This document shows positions 54,298 through 63,977 of a DNA stretch of 64,000 nt, one piece after another (within the stretch, counting starts at the first letter, position 1; each line of letters starts with the position of its first letter). The notes beneath the pieces were generated by a model, which was not told the DNA's origin, did not search any database, and worked only from the letters and a program-made list of their open reading frames with translations. Origin of the DNA: an uncultured Microbacterium sp. (GTDB lineage: Bacteria > Actinomycetota > Actinomycetes > Actinomycetales > Microbacteriaceae); contig CAJYJO010000014.1 of assembly GCA_913774845.1 (NCBI GenBank), forward strand, positions 86,636 to 150,635, given 5' to 3'. A program made the translations under genes and the position numbers.

Positions 54298-54337
54298 CGA
54301 ACGCCCTCGCGGAGGTTCCCCGGGGCGGGGGCGTTCG
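54298..54337 (+). terminator. Terminator of M1 peptidase gene
   Basis: A 9-bp stem CGAACGCCC/GGGCGTTCG with a 22-nt GC-rich loop, 11 bp after the stop. Confidence 0.6.
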
Positions 54338-54481
54338 TCGTCGGGGCGGGTGTGTGCACGCGGCCTCGACTGATTCGGCGACTCGCCTCGCCTCGGCCGG
54401 TCGGATCGGCGGATTGCGCCTCCCATCAGGCCGGTTCCTCCGGCGAGGCCTGCTCCCGCGCTCGATGTCGGAGGTCCCGGA

Positions 54482-54487
54482 TACCGT
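54482..54487 (+). promoter_or_regulatory. -10 element, leaderless DUF222-HNH gene
   Basis: TACCGT followed by 6 nt and the ATG. Confidence 0.6.
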
Positions 54488-54493
54488 CTCCGC

Positions 54494-56089
54494 ATGACCC
54501 GCACCGCACCTCCCGCAGACCGGCCGACGCCGGTGTTCCGCGAGTGCGACGGAGCGCCCTGGCCGACCGACGACGAGCTCGACCTCGACGCCGAGTGGGC
54601 GGCCTTCCGCGAGCAGGGCGACGCCGACTGGTGGCCGGATGCCGAGCCTCCGTCGCACGAGCGAGTGCACTGCTCCGAGGCGGAAGAGAACGAGGCGACG
54701 TGCGCATCCGACCCGCTCCCAGCGCCAGCCAGCGACGGCATCACCGCGGCCGCCGGAGACATCGACGCCCGGCTGGGCCGGCTCGAGGGTGTCGCCGCCG
54801 ACCGCCATCGGGCGACCGCAGAGGAGTACCGCCTGATCCTCGCGATCCTCGACGACGCCGCCTTCGACCCGACACCCTGGGTCGGTCCCGACCCCACCGC
54901 CGACCACACCTGGCACGACGCGCGCCGACGCACGATCCGGGCCGTCCAGCGCGATCGCATCGACCTCGCCGAGCGCGCCGCCGTGGCCGAGATCGCGGTC
55001 CGTCTGCGGCTGTCCGAGCACACCGTGCGTGTGCGCGCCGCCCACGCGCGCACCCTGATGACCGACTGCCCGACGATCTGGGCGGCCTTCGGCGAGGGGC
55101 GCCTGTCCGAGAGGCACGCCGTCGAGGCGGCCCGGCTGGCCGCGACCCTCCCCGCCGGCGACCTCGACGCGCTGACCCGCTTCGACGAGGAGGCCTGTTC
55201 GCGCGCCCTGACCCTCACCCCCGCGAAGTTCGCCGTCGCGGCGCGCGCCATCCGCGAGCGCGTGCACGCGGAGTCGATCGAGACCCGACACCGCCGCGCC
55301 GTCCAGGACCGCGGTGTGTGGATGACCGCGGAGCTCGACGGCATGGCGTCGGTGCACGCACTTCTCCCCGCGGATCGGGCCCGTGCCGTGATGTCGCGCC
55401 TCGACCGCGCCGCGCGGCACCTCGCGGTCGTCGCCGACGAGGAACGCACTCTCGCCCAGCTGCGCGCGGACGCACTGTGCGACCTGGTGACGACCGCTCA
55501 GCACGCAAGCATCGACGCGGCCGCCACCGCCCCGACGGCGACCCGCTCCGTCGAGAGCACGATGAGTACGCGGAGGTCCGACACACCGAACGCACCGCGA
55601 ACGTTCCGCGGCGCTCCCCCGGCGACGGTCGTCGTCACGGTTCCGGCGCTCACGCTTCTCGGCCACGACGACGAGCCCGCGACCCTCGAGGGCTATGGAC
55701 CGATCGACCTCGACACCGCCCGTCGTCTCGCCGGCGGAGCGAGCGCCTGGATCCGCGTGCTCACCCACCCCGTCACCGGAGCACCGCTCGTGCTCGATCG
55801 AACGACGTACCGCGTCCCCGCCGCGCTGCGTCGCTGGCTCGGCGTCACCTCCCCCACGTGCATCTTCCCCGGGTGCGCTCGCCCGGCACGCGAGTGCGAC
55901 ATCGACCACCGCACCGCCTGGGCCGACGGCGGAACCACCGACGACGACAATCTCGATCCGGAGTGCCGTCACCATCACCGGGTGCGGCACGGGACGCGAT
56001 GGGCACCCTTCCGAGATCCCGCGGACGGCCGACGACGATGGACCTCGCCGTCAGGGGCCGTCTTCGACACCGATCCGCCGCCCTTCTGA
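54494..56089 (+). CDS. DUF222 / HNH endonuclease domain protein
   Basis: A 531-residue member of the 13E12-like actinobacterial family. It has an acidic N-terminus, a central helical DUF222 domain (about residues 110-330) and a C-terminal HNH nuclease domain with CIFPGCARPARECDIDH, NLDPECRHHHRVRH and a trailing WTSPSG. These proteins are multicopy in actinobacterial genomes and their function is unresolved. The HNH residues (D/H/N/H) look intact, so nuclease activity is plausible. Confidence 0.9.
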   Translation: MTRTAPPADRPTPVFRECDGAPWPTDDELDLDAEWAAFREQGDADWWPDAEPPSHERVHCSEAEENEATCASDPLPAPASDGITAAAGDIDARLGRLEGVAADRHRATAEEYRLILAILDDAAFDPTPWVGPDPTADHTWHDARRRTIRAVQRDRIDLAERAAVAEIAVRLRLSEHTVRVRAAHARTLMTDCPTIWAAFGEGRLSERHAVEAARLAATLPAGDLDALTRFDEEACSRALTLTPAKFAVAARAIRERVHAESIETRHRRAVQDRGVWMTAELDGMASVHALLPADRARAVMSRLDRAARHLAVVADEERTLAQLRADALCDLVTTAQHASIDAAATAPTATRSVESTMSTRRSDTPNAPRTFRGAPPATVVVTVPALTLLGHDDEPATLEGYGPIDLDTARRLAGGASAWIRVLTHPVTGAPLVLDRTTYRVPAALRRWLGVTSPTCIFPGCARPARECDIDHRTAWADGGTTDDDNLDPECRHHHRVRHGTRWAPFRDPADGRRRWTSPSGAVFDTDPPPF

Positions 56090-56097
56090 CCCCGGTC

Positions 56098-56574
56098 TCA
56101 GTCCGCGACCGATGCCGACACCGCCCCGAGCTCCCGCGCCCACGCCACTTCGCGCTGCAGTTGCCCGCTCTCGCGAAACGCCCGCACCTGCAGCGCGTCG
56201 GGGAGTACCCGGGCGAGCTCATCGCGATCCGCCGGGCGGAAGCCCCGCCCCTGCCAGAACGGTCCCGATCGTCGGCTGAACAGCCATGCCGTCCGCGCCC
56301 CTTCCGAGGCCGCCCGGTCCATCGCGTATCGAGCCAGCGCGCCGCCGCGGCCGCGCGAGCGTCCGGCGGGGGCTACCGCCACGCTGCGGACGAGCGCATG
56401 GCGCCCGTCCGCGCTCAGCTCGTACCCGGTGCTGCCGACGACGGCTCCCCGCGCGTCACGTTCGATCCACAGCCGCACCCCCGCGGCATCCAAGCCGTTC
56501 GTGGTGAGGTCCATGTCGGCGAGGAAGACGCGCAGCGCCTCGACGTCCGCCGCTTCACAGGGTTCGAGGTCCAT
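56098..56574 (-). CDS. GNAT family N-acetyltransferase (ArsN2-like)
   Basis: A 158-residue acetyltransferase. The acetyl-CoA motif A is VRSVAVAPAGRSRGRGGALARYAMDRA and motif B contains AWLFSRRSGPFWQGRGFRPADRDELA, a pattern typical of ArsN2-like GNATs. No arsenic genes are nearby, so the substrate is open. ATG at 56574 is preferred because GGATGGAGG is upstream; a GTG five codons earlier is possible. Convergent with the HNH gene, 8 bp apart. Confidence 0.85.
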   Translation of the reverse strand: MDLEPCEAADVEALRVFLADMDLTTNGLDAAGVRLWIERDARGAVVGSTGYELSADGRHALVRSVAVAPAGRSRGRGGALARYAMDRAASEGARTAWLFSRRSGPFWQGRGFRPADRDELARVLPDALQVRAFRESGQLQREVAWARELGAVSASVAD

Positions 56575-56611
56575 GCCTCCATCCAACACCTAGCGCACCC
56601 CGCTCAACGTA

Positions 56612-56643
56612 ACAGCCCCCCGTCCCGGAGGACGAGGGGCTGT
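56612..56643 (-). terminator. Terminator of rpmE2
   Basis: Stem ACAGCCCC/GGGGCTGT continues, after one C-A mismatch, into CGTCC/GGACG with a CGGA loop. Confidence 0.8.
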
Positions 56644-56662
56644 CGAGCGGAACCGCTGCGGA

Positions 56663-56914
56663 TCAACGACCGCCGAAGTTCTTGAAGCGCTGGTTGAACT
56701 TCTCGACGCGACCGGCCGAGTCCATGATGCGCTGCTTGCCCGTGTAGAACGGGTGCGAAGCGGACGAGATCTCCACGTCGATGACGGGGTACTCCACACC
56801 GTCGAGCTCGATCGTCTTGTCGCTGGACACGGTCGAACGGGTGAGGAACGTGTCGCCCGAACCGAGGTCGCGGAACACGACGGCCTTGTACGTGGGGTGG
56901 ATGTCAGTCTTCAT
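56663..56914 (-). CDS. rpmE2: 50S ribosomal protein L31 type B
   Basis: An 83-residue L31 of the cysteine-free type B (C-minus), starting [17 protein letters not shown] and ending [14 protein letters not shown]. Type B L31 lacks the zinc-binding cysteines of type A and in several bacteria replaces it under zinc limitation. RBS AGGAC/GGAGG-like (AAAGGACCTCCC). TAGACT at 56991-56996 is a promoter candidate with a 77-nt leader. No Zur box is evident. Confidence 0.96.
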   Translation of the reverse strand: MKTDIHPTYKAVVFRDLGSGDTFLTRSTVSSDKTIELDGVEYPVIDVEISSASHPFYTGKQRIMDSAGRVEKFNQRFKNFGGR

Positions 56915-57026
56915 GGGAGGTCCTTTGAGAAGTGGTGCCCTGGATTCTGCCAGGACGTCAAAGTCTGCGGCGCCGAAGCACCAACGGGAGAGTCTACCAG
57001 GGTCGCGCACACATTCGCGCCCGGCC

Positions 57027-57809
<783 letters not shown>

Positions 57810-57815
57810 GCAGTC

Positions 57816-57821
57816 AGCCTA
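57816..57821 (-). promoter_or_regulatory. -10 element, leaderless ABC ATPase gene
   Basis: TAGGCT on the minus strand, 6 nt before the ATG. Confidence 0.6.
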
Positions 57822-57874
57822 ACGGCGGGAGGGGCCGGTTCCGGCGCGACGCGGCGGCGGGCACTCCGACGTCC

Positions 57875-59065
57875 CTACCTGCCCGCGACCTCCGCGTACA
57901 ACGCGGCCGTCTCCTGGGCGATCGCGGCCCAGCTGAAGTCCTCGACCGCGCGCCGACGTCCGGCTTCACCGTAGGCGCGCGCCTTCTCGGCATCCGCGAC
58001 GACCTCCGTGAGCACCCGCGCGAGGTCGTCGACGAAGCGTTCGGGATCGACGGGGGTGCCGGTGCCGTCCTGGACCTGATCGATCGGCACGAGACGACCG
58101 GTCACGCCGTCGACGACCACCTCGGGGATGCCACCGGTCGCCGTTCCCACGACCGCCGCGCCGCACGCCATGGCCTCGAGGTTGACGATGCCCAGCGGCT
58201 CGTACACGGACGGGCACACGAACGTCGTCGCCGCGGTCAGGATCGCGCACAACTCGTCGCGCGGAAGGAGTCGCTCGATCCACACGACACCGTCGCGGGT
58301 GGCCTGCAAACCCCGGACGAGCTCCTGCACCTCCGCCATGATCTGCGGGGTGTCGGGCGCTCCGGCGCACAGGATCAGCTGCACCTCCGGCGGCAGCTGC
58401 TCGGCCGCGCGCAGCAGGTAGGGCAGCCCCTTCTGCCGGGTGATGCGCCCGACGAACACGACCGAGGGTCGCGACGGGTCGATCCCCACCGACTCGAGGA
58501 AGGCGTCGTCGCTCACCGGGTGCCACGACTCGGTGTCGATGCCGTTGTAGATGACCCGCACCTTGTCGGGGTCGAGCGAGGGGTAGCTGCGCAGGATGTC
58601 GTCGCGCATCCCCGAGCTGACCGCCACGACCGCCGCCGCCCCCTCGTAGGCGGTCTTCTCGATGTAGCTCGAGACGGCGTAGCCGCCCCCGAGCTGCTCG
58701 GCCTTCCAGGGCCGCAGCGGTTCGAGGCTGTGCGCGGTGACCACGTGCGGGATGCCGTGGAGAAGGGATGCCAGGTGCCCGGCGAAGTTCGCGTACCAGG
58801 TGTGCGAGTGCACCACGTCGGCACCCGCGACGTCGGAGACGATCTCGAGATCGGTGCCCAGGGTCTGGATCGCGCCGTTCGCCGATGCCAGCTCCGAAGG
58901 GACGCCGTAGGAGGTCGTGTCCGCCGCGTCGCGGTCCGCGCCGAAGGCGCGCACCTGCACCTCGGTGCCCTCGGCGCGCAGCGCCTTGACCAGCTCGGTG
59001 GCGTGGACCCCGGCTCCCCCGTAGATCTCCGGCGGGTACTCCTTGGTCACGATGTCGACGCGCAT
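57875..59065 (-). CDS. glgA: GT4 glycosyltransferase, glycogen synthase / GlgM-like
   Basis: A 396-residue GT-B glycosyltransferase. It begins VDIVTKEYPPEIYGGAGVHATEL, has HSHTWYANFAGHLAS and VTAHSLEPLRPWK in the N-domain, FVGRITRQKGLP, and the EX7E region VCPSVYEPLGIVNLEAMACG in the C-domain. The same arrangement, divergent from glgC, occurs in mycobacteria (Rv1212c/Rv1213), where the enzyme is GlgM and makes maltose-1-phosphate from ADP-glucose. That is likely here too. TACGGT lies 7 nt before the ATG. Confidence 0.9.
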   Translation of the reverse strand: MRVDIVTKEYPPEIYGGAGVHATELVKALRAEGTEVQVRAFGADRDAADTTSYGVPSELASANGAIQTLGTDLEIVSDVAGADVVHSHTWYANFAGHLASLLHGIPHVVTAHSLEPLRPWKAEQLGGGYAVSSYIEKTAYEGAAAVVAVSSGMRDDILRSYPSLDPDKVRVIYNGIDTESWHPVSDDAFLESVGIDPSRPSVVFVGRITRQKGLPYLLRAAEQLPPEVQLILCAGAPDTPQIMAEVQELVRGLQATRDGVVWIERLLPRDELCAILTAATTFVCPSVYEPLGIVNLEAMACGAAVVGTATGGIPEVVVDGVTGRLVPIDQVQDGTGTPVDPERFVDDLARVLTEVVADAEKARAYGEAGRRRAVEDFSWAAIAQETAALYAEVAGR

Positions 59066-59072
59066 GAGACGA

Positions 59073-59078
59073 ACCGTA
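59073..59078 (-). promoter_or_regulatory. -10 element, leaderless glgA/glgM gene
   Basis: TACGGT on the minus strand, 7 nt before the ATG. Confidence 0.55.
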
Positions 59079-59129
59079 GTACAGCGCGCGGCGCGCCGGG
59101 AACGTCTACCTGCACACCTCCCGGACCCC

Positions 59130-59135
59130 TAGTGT
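59130..59135 (+). promoter_or_regulatory. -10 element, leaderless glgC
   Basis: TAGTGT followed by 6 nt and the glgC ATG. Confidence 0.6.
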
Positions 59136-59141
59136 GGTGCC

Positions 59142-60386
59142 ATGCCTGCAGCGCCGAAGGTCTTCGGAATCATCCTCGCCGGCGGCGAGGGAAAGCGACT
59201 CATGCCCTTGACGGCGGATCGCGCCAAACCCGCCGTCCCCTTCGGCGGCCAGTACCGCCTGATCGACTTCGCGATCTCGAACCTCATCAATTCGGGCCTT
59301 CGCCAGCTCGTGGTCCTCACGCAGTACAAGTCGCACAGCCTCGACCGCCACATCTCGCAGACCTGGCGCATGTCGCCGATGCTCGGTGCGTACGTCGCCT
59401 CGGTCCCGGCGCAGCAACGCCTCGGCAAGCGCTGGTTCTCCGGCTCGGCCGACGCCATCCTGCAGTCGATGAACCTCATCCGCGACGAGAAGCCCGACAT
59501 CGTCGTCGTCATCGGCGCCGACCACGTGTACCGCATGGACTTCAAGCAGATGCTCGACGCCCACATCGCCTCCGACGCGCGGGCGACGGTCGCCGGCATC
59601 CGCCAGCCCATCTCGCTCGCGAACCAGTTCGGCGTGATCGACACCGACCCCGCCGACCCCACGAAGATCCGCGCCTTCCTCGAGAAGCCGCAGAACCCGG
59701 AGGGCCTGGCCGACGCGCCCCACGAGGTGCTGGCCTCGATGGGCAACTACATCTTCGACGCCGACGCTCTCGTCGACGCCGTGACGCACGATGGCGAGCT
59801 GCCGACCTCCGCGCACGACATGGGCGGCGACATCGTGCCGTACTTCGTGAACCGCGGGGAAGCCGCCGTCTACGACTTCAACCGCAACGACGTGCCCGGC
59901 TCGACGCCGCGCGACCAGTCGTACTGGCGCGACGTGGGCACGATCGAGTCGTTCTACGACGCGCACATGGACCTGATCTCGACCCTGCCCGTGTTCAACC
60001 TCTACAACAACGATTGGCCGATCTACTCGCAGACGTTCAACGCCCCTCCGGCGAAGTTCGTGCGCGACTCGGTCGGGCGCATCGGCAACGCGATCGATTC
60101 GATCGTGTCGCTGGGCTCGGTGCTGTCGGGGACGCACCTCGAGCGCAGCGTCGTCGGCCCGTGGGCGCTCGCGGGCGGGGGCTCGACGATCACCGACTCG
60201 GTGCTCTTCGACAGCGTGCAGGTGGGCGCGGGAGCGCGCATCCATCGCGCGATCCTCGACAAGAACGTCGTCCTCGAGCCGGGCGCCACCATCGGCGTCG
60301 ACCGCGAGCGCGACCTCGCCCGGGGCTTCACCGTCACCGAGACGGGCATCACCGTCGTCGGCAAGGATGTCTACGTCCACGCCTGA
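59142..60386 (+). CDS. glgC: Glucose-1-phosphate adenylyltransferase
   Basis: GlgC makes ADP-glucose, the glucosyl donor for glycogen/alpha-glucan. The 414-residue protein has the nucleotide-binding start [43 protein letters not shown], the active-site Asp in [18 protein letters not shown], and a C-terminal left-handed beta-helix. Divergent from the GlgM-like gene, it is followed by a strong terminator. Confidence 0.97.
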   Translation: MPAAPKVFGIILAGGEGKRLMPLTADRAKPAVPFGGQYRLIDFAISNLINSGLRQLVVLTQYKSHSLDRHISQTWRMSPMLGAYVASVPAQQRLGKRWFSGSADAILQSMNLIRDEKPDIVVVIGADHVYRMDFKQMLDAHIASDARATVAGIRQPISLANQFGVIDTDPADPTKIRAFLEKPQNPEGLADAPHEVLASMGNYIFDADALVDAVTHDGELPTSAHDMGGDIVPYFVNRGEAAVYDFNRNDVPGSTPRDQSYWRDVGTIESFYDAHMDLISTLPVFNLYNNDWPIYSQTFNAPPAKFVRDSVGRIGNAIDSIVSLGSVLSGTHLERSVVGPWALAGGGSTITDSVLFDSVQVGAGARIHRAILDKNVVLEPGATIGVDRERDLARGFTVTETGITVVGKDVYVHA

Positions 60387-60393
60387 GCCGCAG

Positions 60394-60436
60394 ACGGAAA
60401 GGGGCGGTGACCACCACGGTCACCGCCCCTTTCCGT
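60394..60436. terminator. Bidirectional terminator, glgC / luxS
   Basis: A perfect 19-bp stem (60394-60412 with 60418-60436), ACCAC loop, between convergent genes; A-rich on one arm and T-rich on the other. Confidence 0.9.
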
Positions 60437-60446
60437 GGGTGCTGTC

Positions 60447-60920
60447 TCAGACCCCCACGCGCTCGAACGCGTCGCGCGAGATGCCCTTGGCGAGAACCTC
60501 CTTCGACCACTCCTTCGCCGTGTGCAGGCTGTGGTCGCGGTAGTTGCCGCAGCTGAAGGCGTCGGTGCCGGGGACGTCGTCCCACTCGACGTCTTCCGCG
60601 ATCGCGCGCAGCGAGTCGGAGACGGCGTCGACCAGGGCCGACACCTCGGGCTCGCCCCACATGATCACGTGGAAGCCCGTGCGGCAGCCGAACGGCGAGA
60701 TGTCGATGAGGCCGTCGATGCGGTCGCGCACGAGGCTCGCCAGGAGGTGCTCGATGGTGTGGAGGCCGGCGGTGGGGATCTCCTGCTCGTTCGGCTGCAC
60801 GAGGCGCAGGTCGAAGTTCGAGATGACGTCGCCGCGCGGCCCCGACTCGGTGCCGATGAGACGCACGTACGGCGCCTTCACGGCGGTGTGGTCCAGGGTG
60901 AAGCTTTCGACGTCGGCCAT
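60447..60920 (-). CDS. luxS: S-ribosylhomocysteine lyase LuxS
   Basis: LuxS cleaves S-ribosylhomocysteine to homocysteine and the AI-2 precursor DPD. The 157-residue protein has the metal motif HTIEH (H54, E57, H58), SPFGCRTGF with the catalytic Cys (C79) and the metal-binding Cys in [13 protein letters not shown] is GAAGGGATC region; TAGTCT at 60959-60964 is a -10 candidate. It is divergent from serB. The gene occurs in Microbacteriaceae and bifidobacteria but not in many other actinobacteria. Confidence 0.97.
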   Translation of the reverse strand: MADVESFTLDHTAVKAPYVRLIGTESGPRGDVISNFDLRLVQPNEQEIPTAGLHTIEHLLASLVRDRIDGLIDISPFGCRTGFHVIMWGEPEVSALVDAVSDSLRAIAEDVEWDDVPGTDAFSCGNYRDHSLHTAKEWSKEVLAKGISRDAFERVGV

Positions 60921-61033
60921 GGCGGGGATCCCTTCTGAGGAAGCGGGGGTACCGCAGAAGACTACGCGGAGGCACCGACATCGGTCCGGTGCGTGACGCT
61001 CCGCGACGGGCCGGGGCGAGCCGTGATTGCCGC

Positions 61034-61039
61034 TAGCGT
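61034..61039 (+). promoter_or_regulatory. -10 element, leaderless serB
   Basis: TAGCGT followed by 7 nt and the GTG start. Confidence 0.55.
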
Positions 61040-61046
61040 GGAACGC

Positions 61047-61688
61047 GTGCCTGCGACCGCCCGTTTCCTCGTCGTCCTCGACGCCGACTCCACGCTGATC
61101 CGCAACGAGGTCATCGAACTCCTCGCCGATGAGGCCGGGCGCGGCGCCGAGGTGGCCGCGGCGACCGAGGCGGCGATGCGCGGCGAGATCGACTTCGCCG
61201 CGAGTCTGCGCTCCCGCGTGCGGGAACTCGCCGGGGTCCCCGTCGAGGCGTTCGCGCGCGCGATCGCCCGCATCGAGCCGACCCCGGGCGTGCGCGAGCT
61301 GATCGACGCGGTGCACGCCCGCGGCGGCGTCGTCGGGGTCGTCTCGGGCGGCTTCCACGAGGTGCTCGACACCGTCGCCCCCGACCTCGGCGTCGACGTG
61401 TGGCGCGCGAACCGCCTGGTCGCTGCGGAAGGCGCCCTCACCGGCGAGGTCGACGGCGACATCGTGGATGCCACGGCCAAGGCCGACACTCTCCGTCGCT
61501 GGGCTGAGCAGCACGGCGTCTCCCTCGCGGCGACCCTCGCCATCGGAGACGGCGCAAATGACCTCGAGATGATGGCGGTGGCCGGTCTCGGTCTCGCCTT
61601 CAACGCCAAGCCCGCCGTGCGTCAACGCGCCGACCTCGTGATCGGGCCGGTCGACCTCGCGCAGGTCATCCCCCTCCTCCCCCGCTGA
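61047..61688 (+). CDS. serB: Phosphoserine phosphatase SerB
   Basis: A 213-residue HAD phosphatase that makes L-serine from phosphoserine. Motif I is LDADSTLI (D12, D14), a small helical cap includes ERP-like [18 protein letters not shown], motif II is VVSGGFHE, motif III Lys is in ATAKADTL and motif IV is [11 protein letters not shown]. No ACT domain is present. The GTG is chosen because of the -10 hexamer and because homology begins there; an upstream GTG/ATG extension would be 18 codons. Confidence 0.93.
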   Translation: MPATARFLVVLDADSTLIRNEVIELLADEAGRGAEVAAATEAAMRGEIDFAASLRSRVRELAGVPVEAFARAIARIEPTPGVRELIDAVHARGGVVGVVSGGFHEVLDTVAPDLGVDVWRANRLVAAEGALTGEVDGDIVDATAKADTLRRWAEQHGVSLAATLAIGDGANDLEMMAVAGLGLAFNAKPAVRQRADLVIGPVDLAQVIPLLPR

Positions 61689-61773
61689 CGACGAGCGGGC
61701 CGGAGTCGGTCGCACGCACCGTGCCGGACGCGATGATTCCGCACACCCCGTAGTCGATGTCGGAGGCTCGTCC

Positions 61774-61779
61774 TACCCT
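61774..61779 (+). promoter_or_regulatory. -10 element, leaderless hydrolase gene
   Basis: TACCCT followed by 6 nt and the ATG. Confidence 0.6.
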
Positions 61780-61785
61780 CGCAGC

Positions 61786-62463
61786 ATGGACGTTCTCCTC
61801 GTACCCGGACTCTGGCTCGATGCGTCATCGTGGGACGAGGTGGTCCCGGCTCTCGAAGCGGCGGGGCATCGCGCCCACCCGCTCACCCTCCCCGGCCCCG
61901 CCGCCGGCGACCTCGTCATCGACGACTGGGTCGAGGCGGTCGTCACGCAGATCGACCGCTTCGACGAGCCCGTCGTGCTCGTCGGCCATTCCGGCGGCGG
62001 CAACGTCGTGTGGGGGGCCGCCGACCGTCGCCCCGACCGCGTCGCCCGGGTCGTCCTCGTCGACACGATCGTCCCGCACCCGGGGGCGATGATCTCGGAG
62101 TTCCCCGTCACCGACGGCGTGGTGCCGTTCCCCGGGTGGGATTTCTTCGACGACGACGACGTGTCCGACCTCGACGACGAGACACGTCGGCGCACCGCCC
62201 AGCAGGTCGTCGACGTTCCCGGACGCGTCCCGAGCTCGGCACTGACGCTGACCGACGAGCGGCGGTTCGGCGTTCCCGTCACCATCCTGTCGGGCCGTCT
62301 CGACGCCGAATCCCTCCCGCGCGTCCTCGCCCAGTGGGGCGCCTATGCGGCCGAGGTCGACCGCGTCGAGAGCCTCGAGGTCGTCACGCTCGGCTCGGGC
62401 CACTGGCCGCAGTTCTCGCAGCCCGAACGGTTCCGCGACACACTCGTCGAGGCGATCCGCTGA
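61786..62463 (+). CDS. Alpha/beta hydrolase
   Basis: A small 225-residue alpha/beta hydrolase. The N-terminus LLVPGLWLDASSWDEVVPAL has the oxyanion region, the nucleophile elbow is VGHSGGGNVV (Ser about residue 69), and the C-terminal GSGHWPQFSQPERF has the His. The acid residue is probably Asp in LSGRLDAES. It resembles the short esterase-like (EstX/haloalkane-type) hydrolases; substrate unknown. Confidence 0.85.
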   Translation: MDVLLVPGLWLDASSWDEVVPALEAAGHRAHPLTLPGPAAGDLVIDDWVEAVVTQIDRFDEPVVLVGHSGGGNVVWGAADRRPDRVARVVLVDTIVPHPGAMISEFPVTDGVVPFPGWDFFDDDDVSDLDDETRRRTAQQVVDVPGRVPSSALTLTDERRFGVPVTILSGRLDAESLPRVLAQWGAYAAEVDRVESLEVVTLGSGHWPQFSQPERFRDTLVEAIR

Positions 62464-62502
62464 GGCGCGTCACGCTGAGGCGCGAGACGCCGGGGCTCGG
62501 AC

Positions 62503-63213
62503 TCAGTGCCCCATGCCGAGGCCGCCGTCGACAGGGATCACGGCCCCCGAGATGTACGCGGCGTCATCGCCGGCGAGCCAGGTGACCACGCCGGCGACCT
62601 CGTCCGGCGATGCGAAGCGCCCGGCGGGGATGTTCTTCTTGTACTCGGCCTGGGTGTCCGCCGGCAGCTCGGCCGTCATGTCGGTCTCGATGAAGCCCGG
62701 GGCCACCACGTTGGCGGTGATGCCGCGGCCGCCGAGCTCGCGCGTGAGCGAGCGGGCGAATCCGACGAGGGCGCTCTTCGACGCGGCGTAGTTGATCTGC
62801 CCGGCCGAGCCGTAGAGGCCGACGACGCTCGAAATGAGGATGACGCGACCCCAACGGGCCTTGAGCATGCCCTTCGAGGCGCGCTTGACGACGCGGAACG
62901 CGCCGCCGAGGTTGGTGTTCACCACGCTGTCGAAGTCGTCCTCGCTCATGCGCAGCAACAGGGTGTCCTTGGTGACCCCCGCGTTGGCGACGACGACGGC
63001 GATGGGTCCGAGCTCGGCCTCGACCTGGGCGAAGGCCGTGTCGACGGCGGCGGCGTCGGTGACGTCGGCGCGCACGGTGAGCGTGCCCTCGGGGCCCTCG
63101 CCCGAGCGGGCCGTGACGGCGACCTTCCAGCCCTCGGCCACGAAGCGCTCGGCGATGGCGCGACCGATCCCCCGGTTTCCTCCGGTGACGACGACGACGC
63201 GGTCCTGGGACAT
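62503..63213 (-). CDS. fabG: 3-oxoacyl-ACP reductase-type SDR (FabG)
   Basis: A 236-residue SDR. TGGNRGIGRAIA binds NAD(P), NAGVT is present, and the catalytic Ser, Tyr and Lys lie in LISSVVGLYG and INYAASKSALVG. The C-terminal VAPGFIETDMT and the PVDGGLGMGH end match mycobacterial FabG1/MabA rather than generic SDRs. It probably reduces 3-oxoacyl-ACP in fatty acid synthesis. AGGAG is the RBS; TAGGCT at 63251-63256 a -10 candidate. Confidence 0.92.
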   Translation of the reverse strand: MSQDRVVVVTGGNRGIGRAIAERFVAEGWKVAVTARSGEGPEGTLTVRADVTDAAAVDTAFAQVEAELGPIAVVVANAGVTKDTLLLRMSEDDFDSVVNTNLGGAFRVVKRASKGMLKARWGRVILISSVVGLYGSAGQINYAASKSALVGFARSLTRELGGRGITANVVAPGFIETDMTAELPADTQAEYKKNIPAGRFASPDEVAGVVTWLAGDDAAYISGAVIPVDGGLGMGH

Positions 63214-63346
63214 GGTGTGACTCCTGCGCTTGCGGGGACGGAACCGGCCCAGCCTACCGAGCCCATCCCGTCGCAACCGCGGCGCGACGTTTGACAGGGG
63301 TCGATCGCCGCTGAAACGCTGGAGCGAGCACGACGAAAGGGACCCC

Positions 63347-63964
63347 GTGAGCGACGACCGTACGACCGACCCCCAGCACCCCGACCACACCGGCGGGCAA
63401 GCGACCCCGGGTCAGGAGACGCCCGCCTCCCCCTACGCCCCGCAGAGCCCGGTGCCGCCGTACGATGCACCCGCGGCATCCACCCCTCCCTCCGACGCTC
63501 CCGCGAGCGGTGCGCCGCACGCCCCCGCGTACGGTCAGCCCGACGCGACACCGGCCTCCGGCTACGCGCAGCCCGCCTACGGGCAGTCGACGTACGGCCA
63601 GCCCGCCTACGGGCAATCGACGTACGGCCAGCCGGCCTACGGCGCCCAGGGCTATCCCGCACCCGCCTACGGCTACGCGGCCCCCGAGCGCACGAACGTG
63701 CTGTCGATCGTGTCGCTGGTGGCGGCCATCGTCGGTTTCCTCGGCATCCTGCCCCTGATCGGACCCATCGCGGCGGTCATCATGGGGCACATCTCGCTGC
63801 GCCAGATCAAGACCACCGGCGAGAAGGGCCGCCCGCTCGCGTTGACCGGTCTGATCGTCGGCTACGTGGGGATCGCGCTGGCGGTGCTGTTCACCATCTT
63901 CCTCATCGTGCTGATCACCGTGGGCATCAACGAGAGCAACAGCTACTCGTACTCGGGTATCTGA
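63347..63964 (+). CDS. DUF4190 domain membrane protein with Tyr/Gly/Pro repeats
   Basis: A 205-residue protein. The first ~115 residues are Pro/Ala/Tyr-rich and disordered, with repeats of PAYGQSTYGQ and related YG motifs. The C-terminal DUF4190 domain has two transmembrane helices (about residues 120-145 and 165-190) separated by GHISLRQIKTTGEKGRPLALTGLIVG. Such proteins occur widely in actinobacteria with unknown function. GTG start with AAAGGG upstream; a TTGACA at 63291-63296 may be its -35. Confidence 0.85.
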   Translation: MSDDRTTDPQHPDHTGGQATPGQETPASPYAPQSPVPPYDAPAASTPPSDAPASGAPHAPAYGQPDATPASGYAQPAYGQSTYGQPAYGQSTYGQPAYGAQGYPAPAYGYAAPERTNVLSIVSLVAAIVGFLGILPLIGPIAAVIMGHISLRQIKTTGEKGRPLALTGLIVGYVGIALAVLFTIFLIVLITVGINESNSYSYSGI

Positions 63965-63977
63965 GACCGTCGTGGCA

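Noticed and set aside
53323-56685. Very long frame (over 1100 codons) covering the end of the M1 gene and the whole DUF222-HNH gene
   Set aside because: It is Arg/Pro-rich shadow sequence in the wrong frame across two well-supported genes.
63291-63320. TTGACA as a -35 with a matching -10 for the DUF4190 gene
   Set aside because: No good -10 is found at 16-18 bp; noted only as a possible element in the gene entry.
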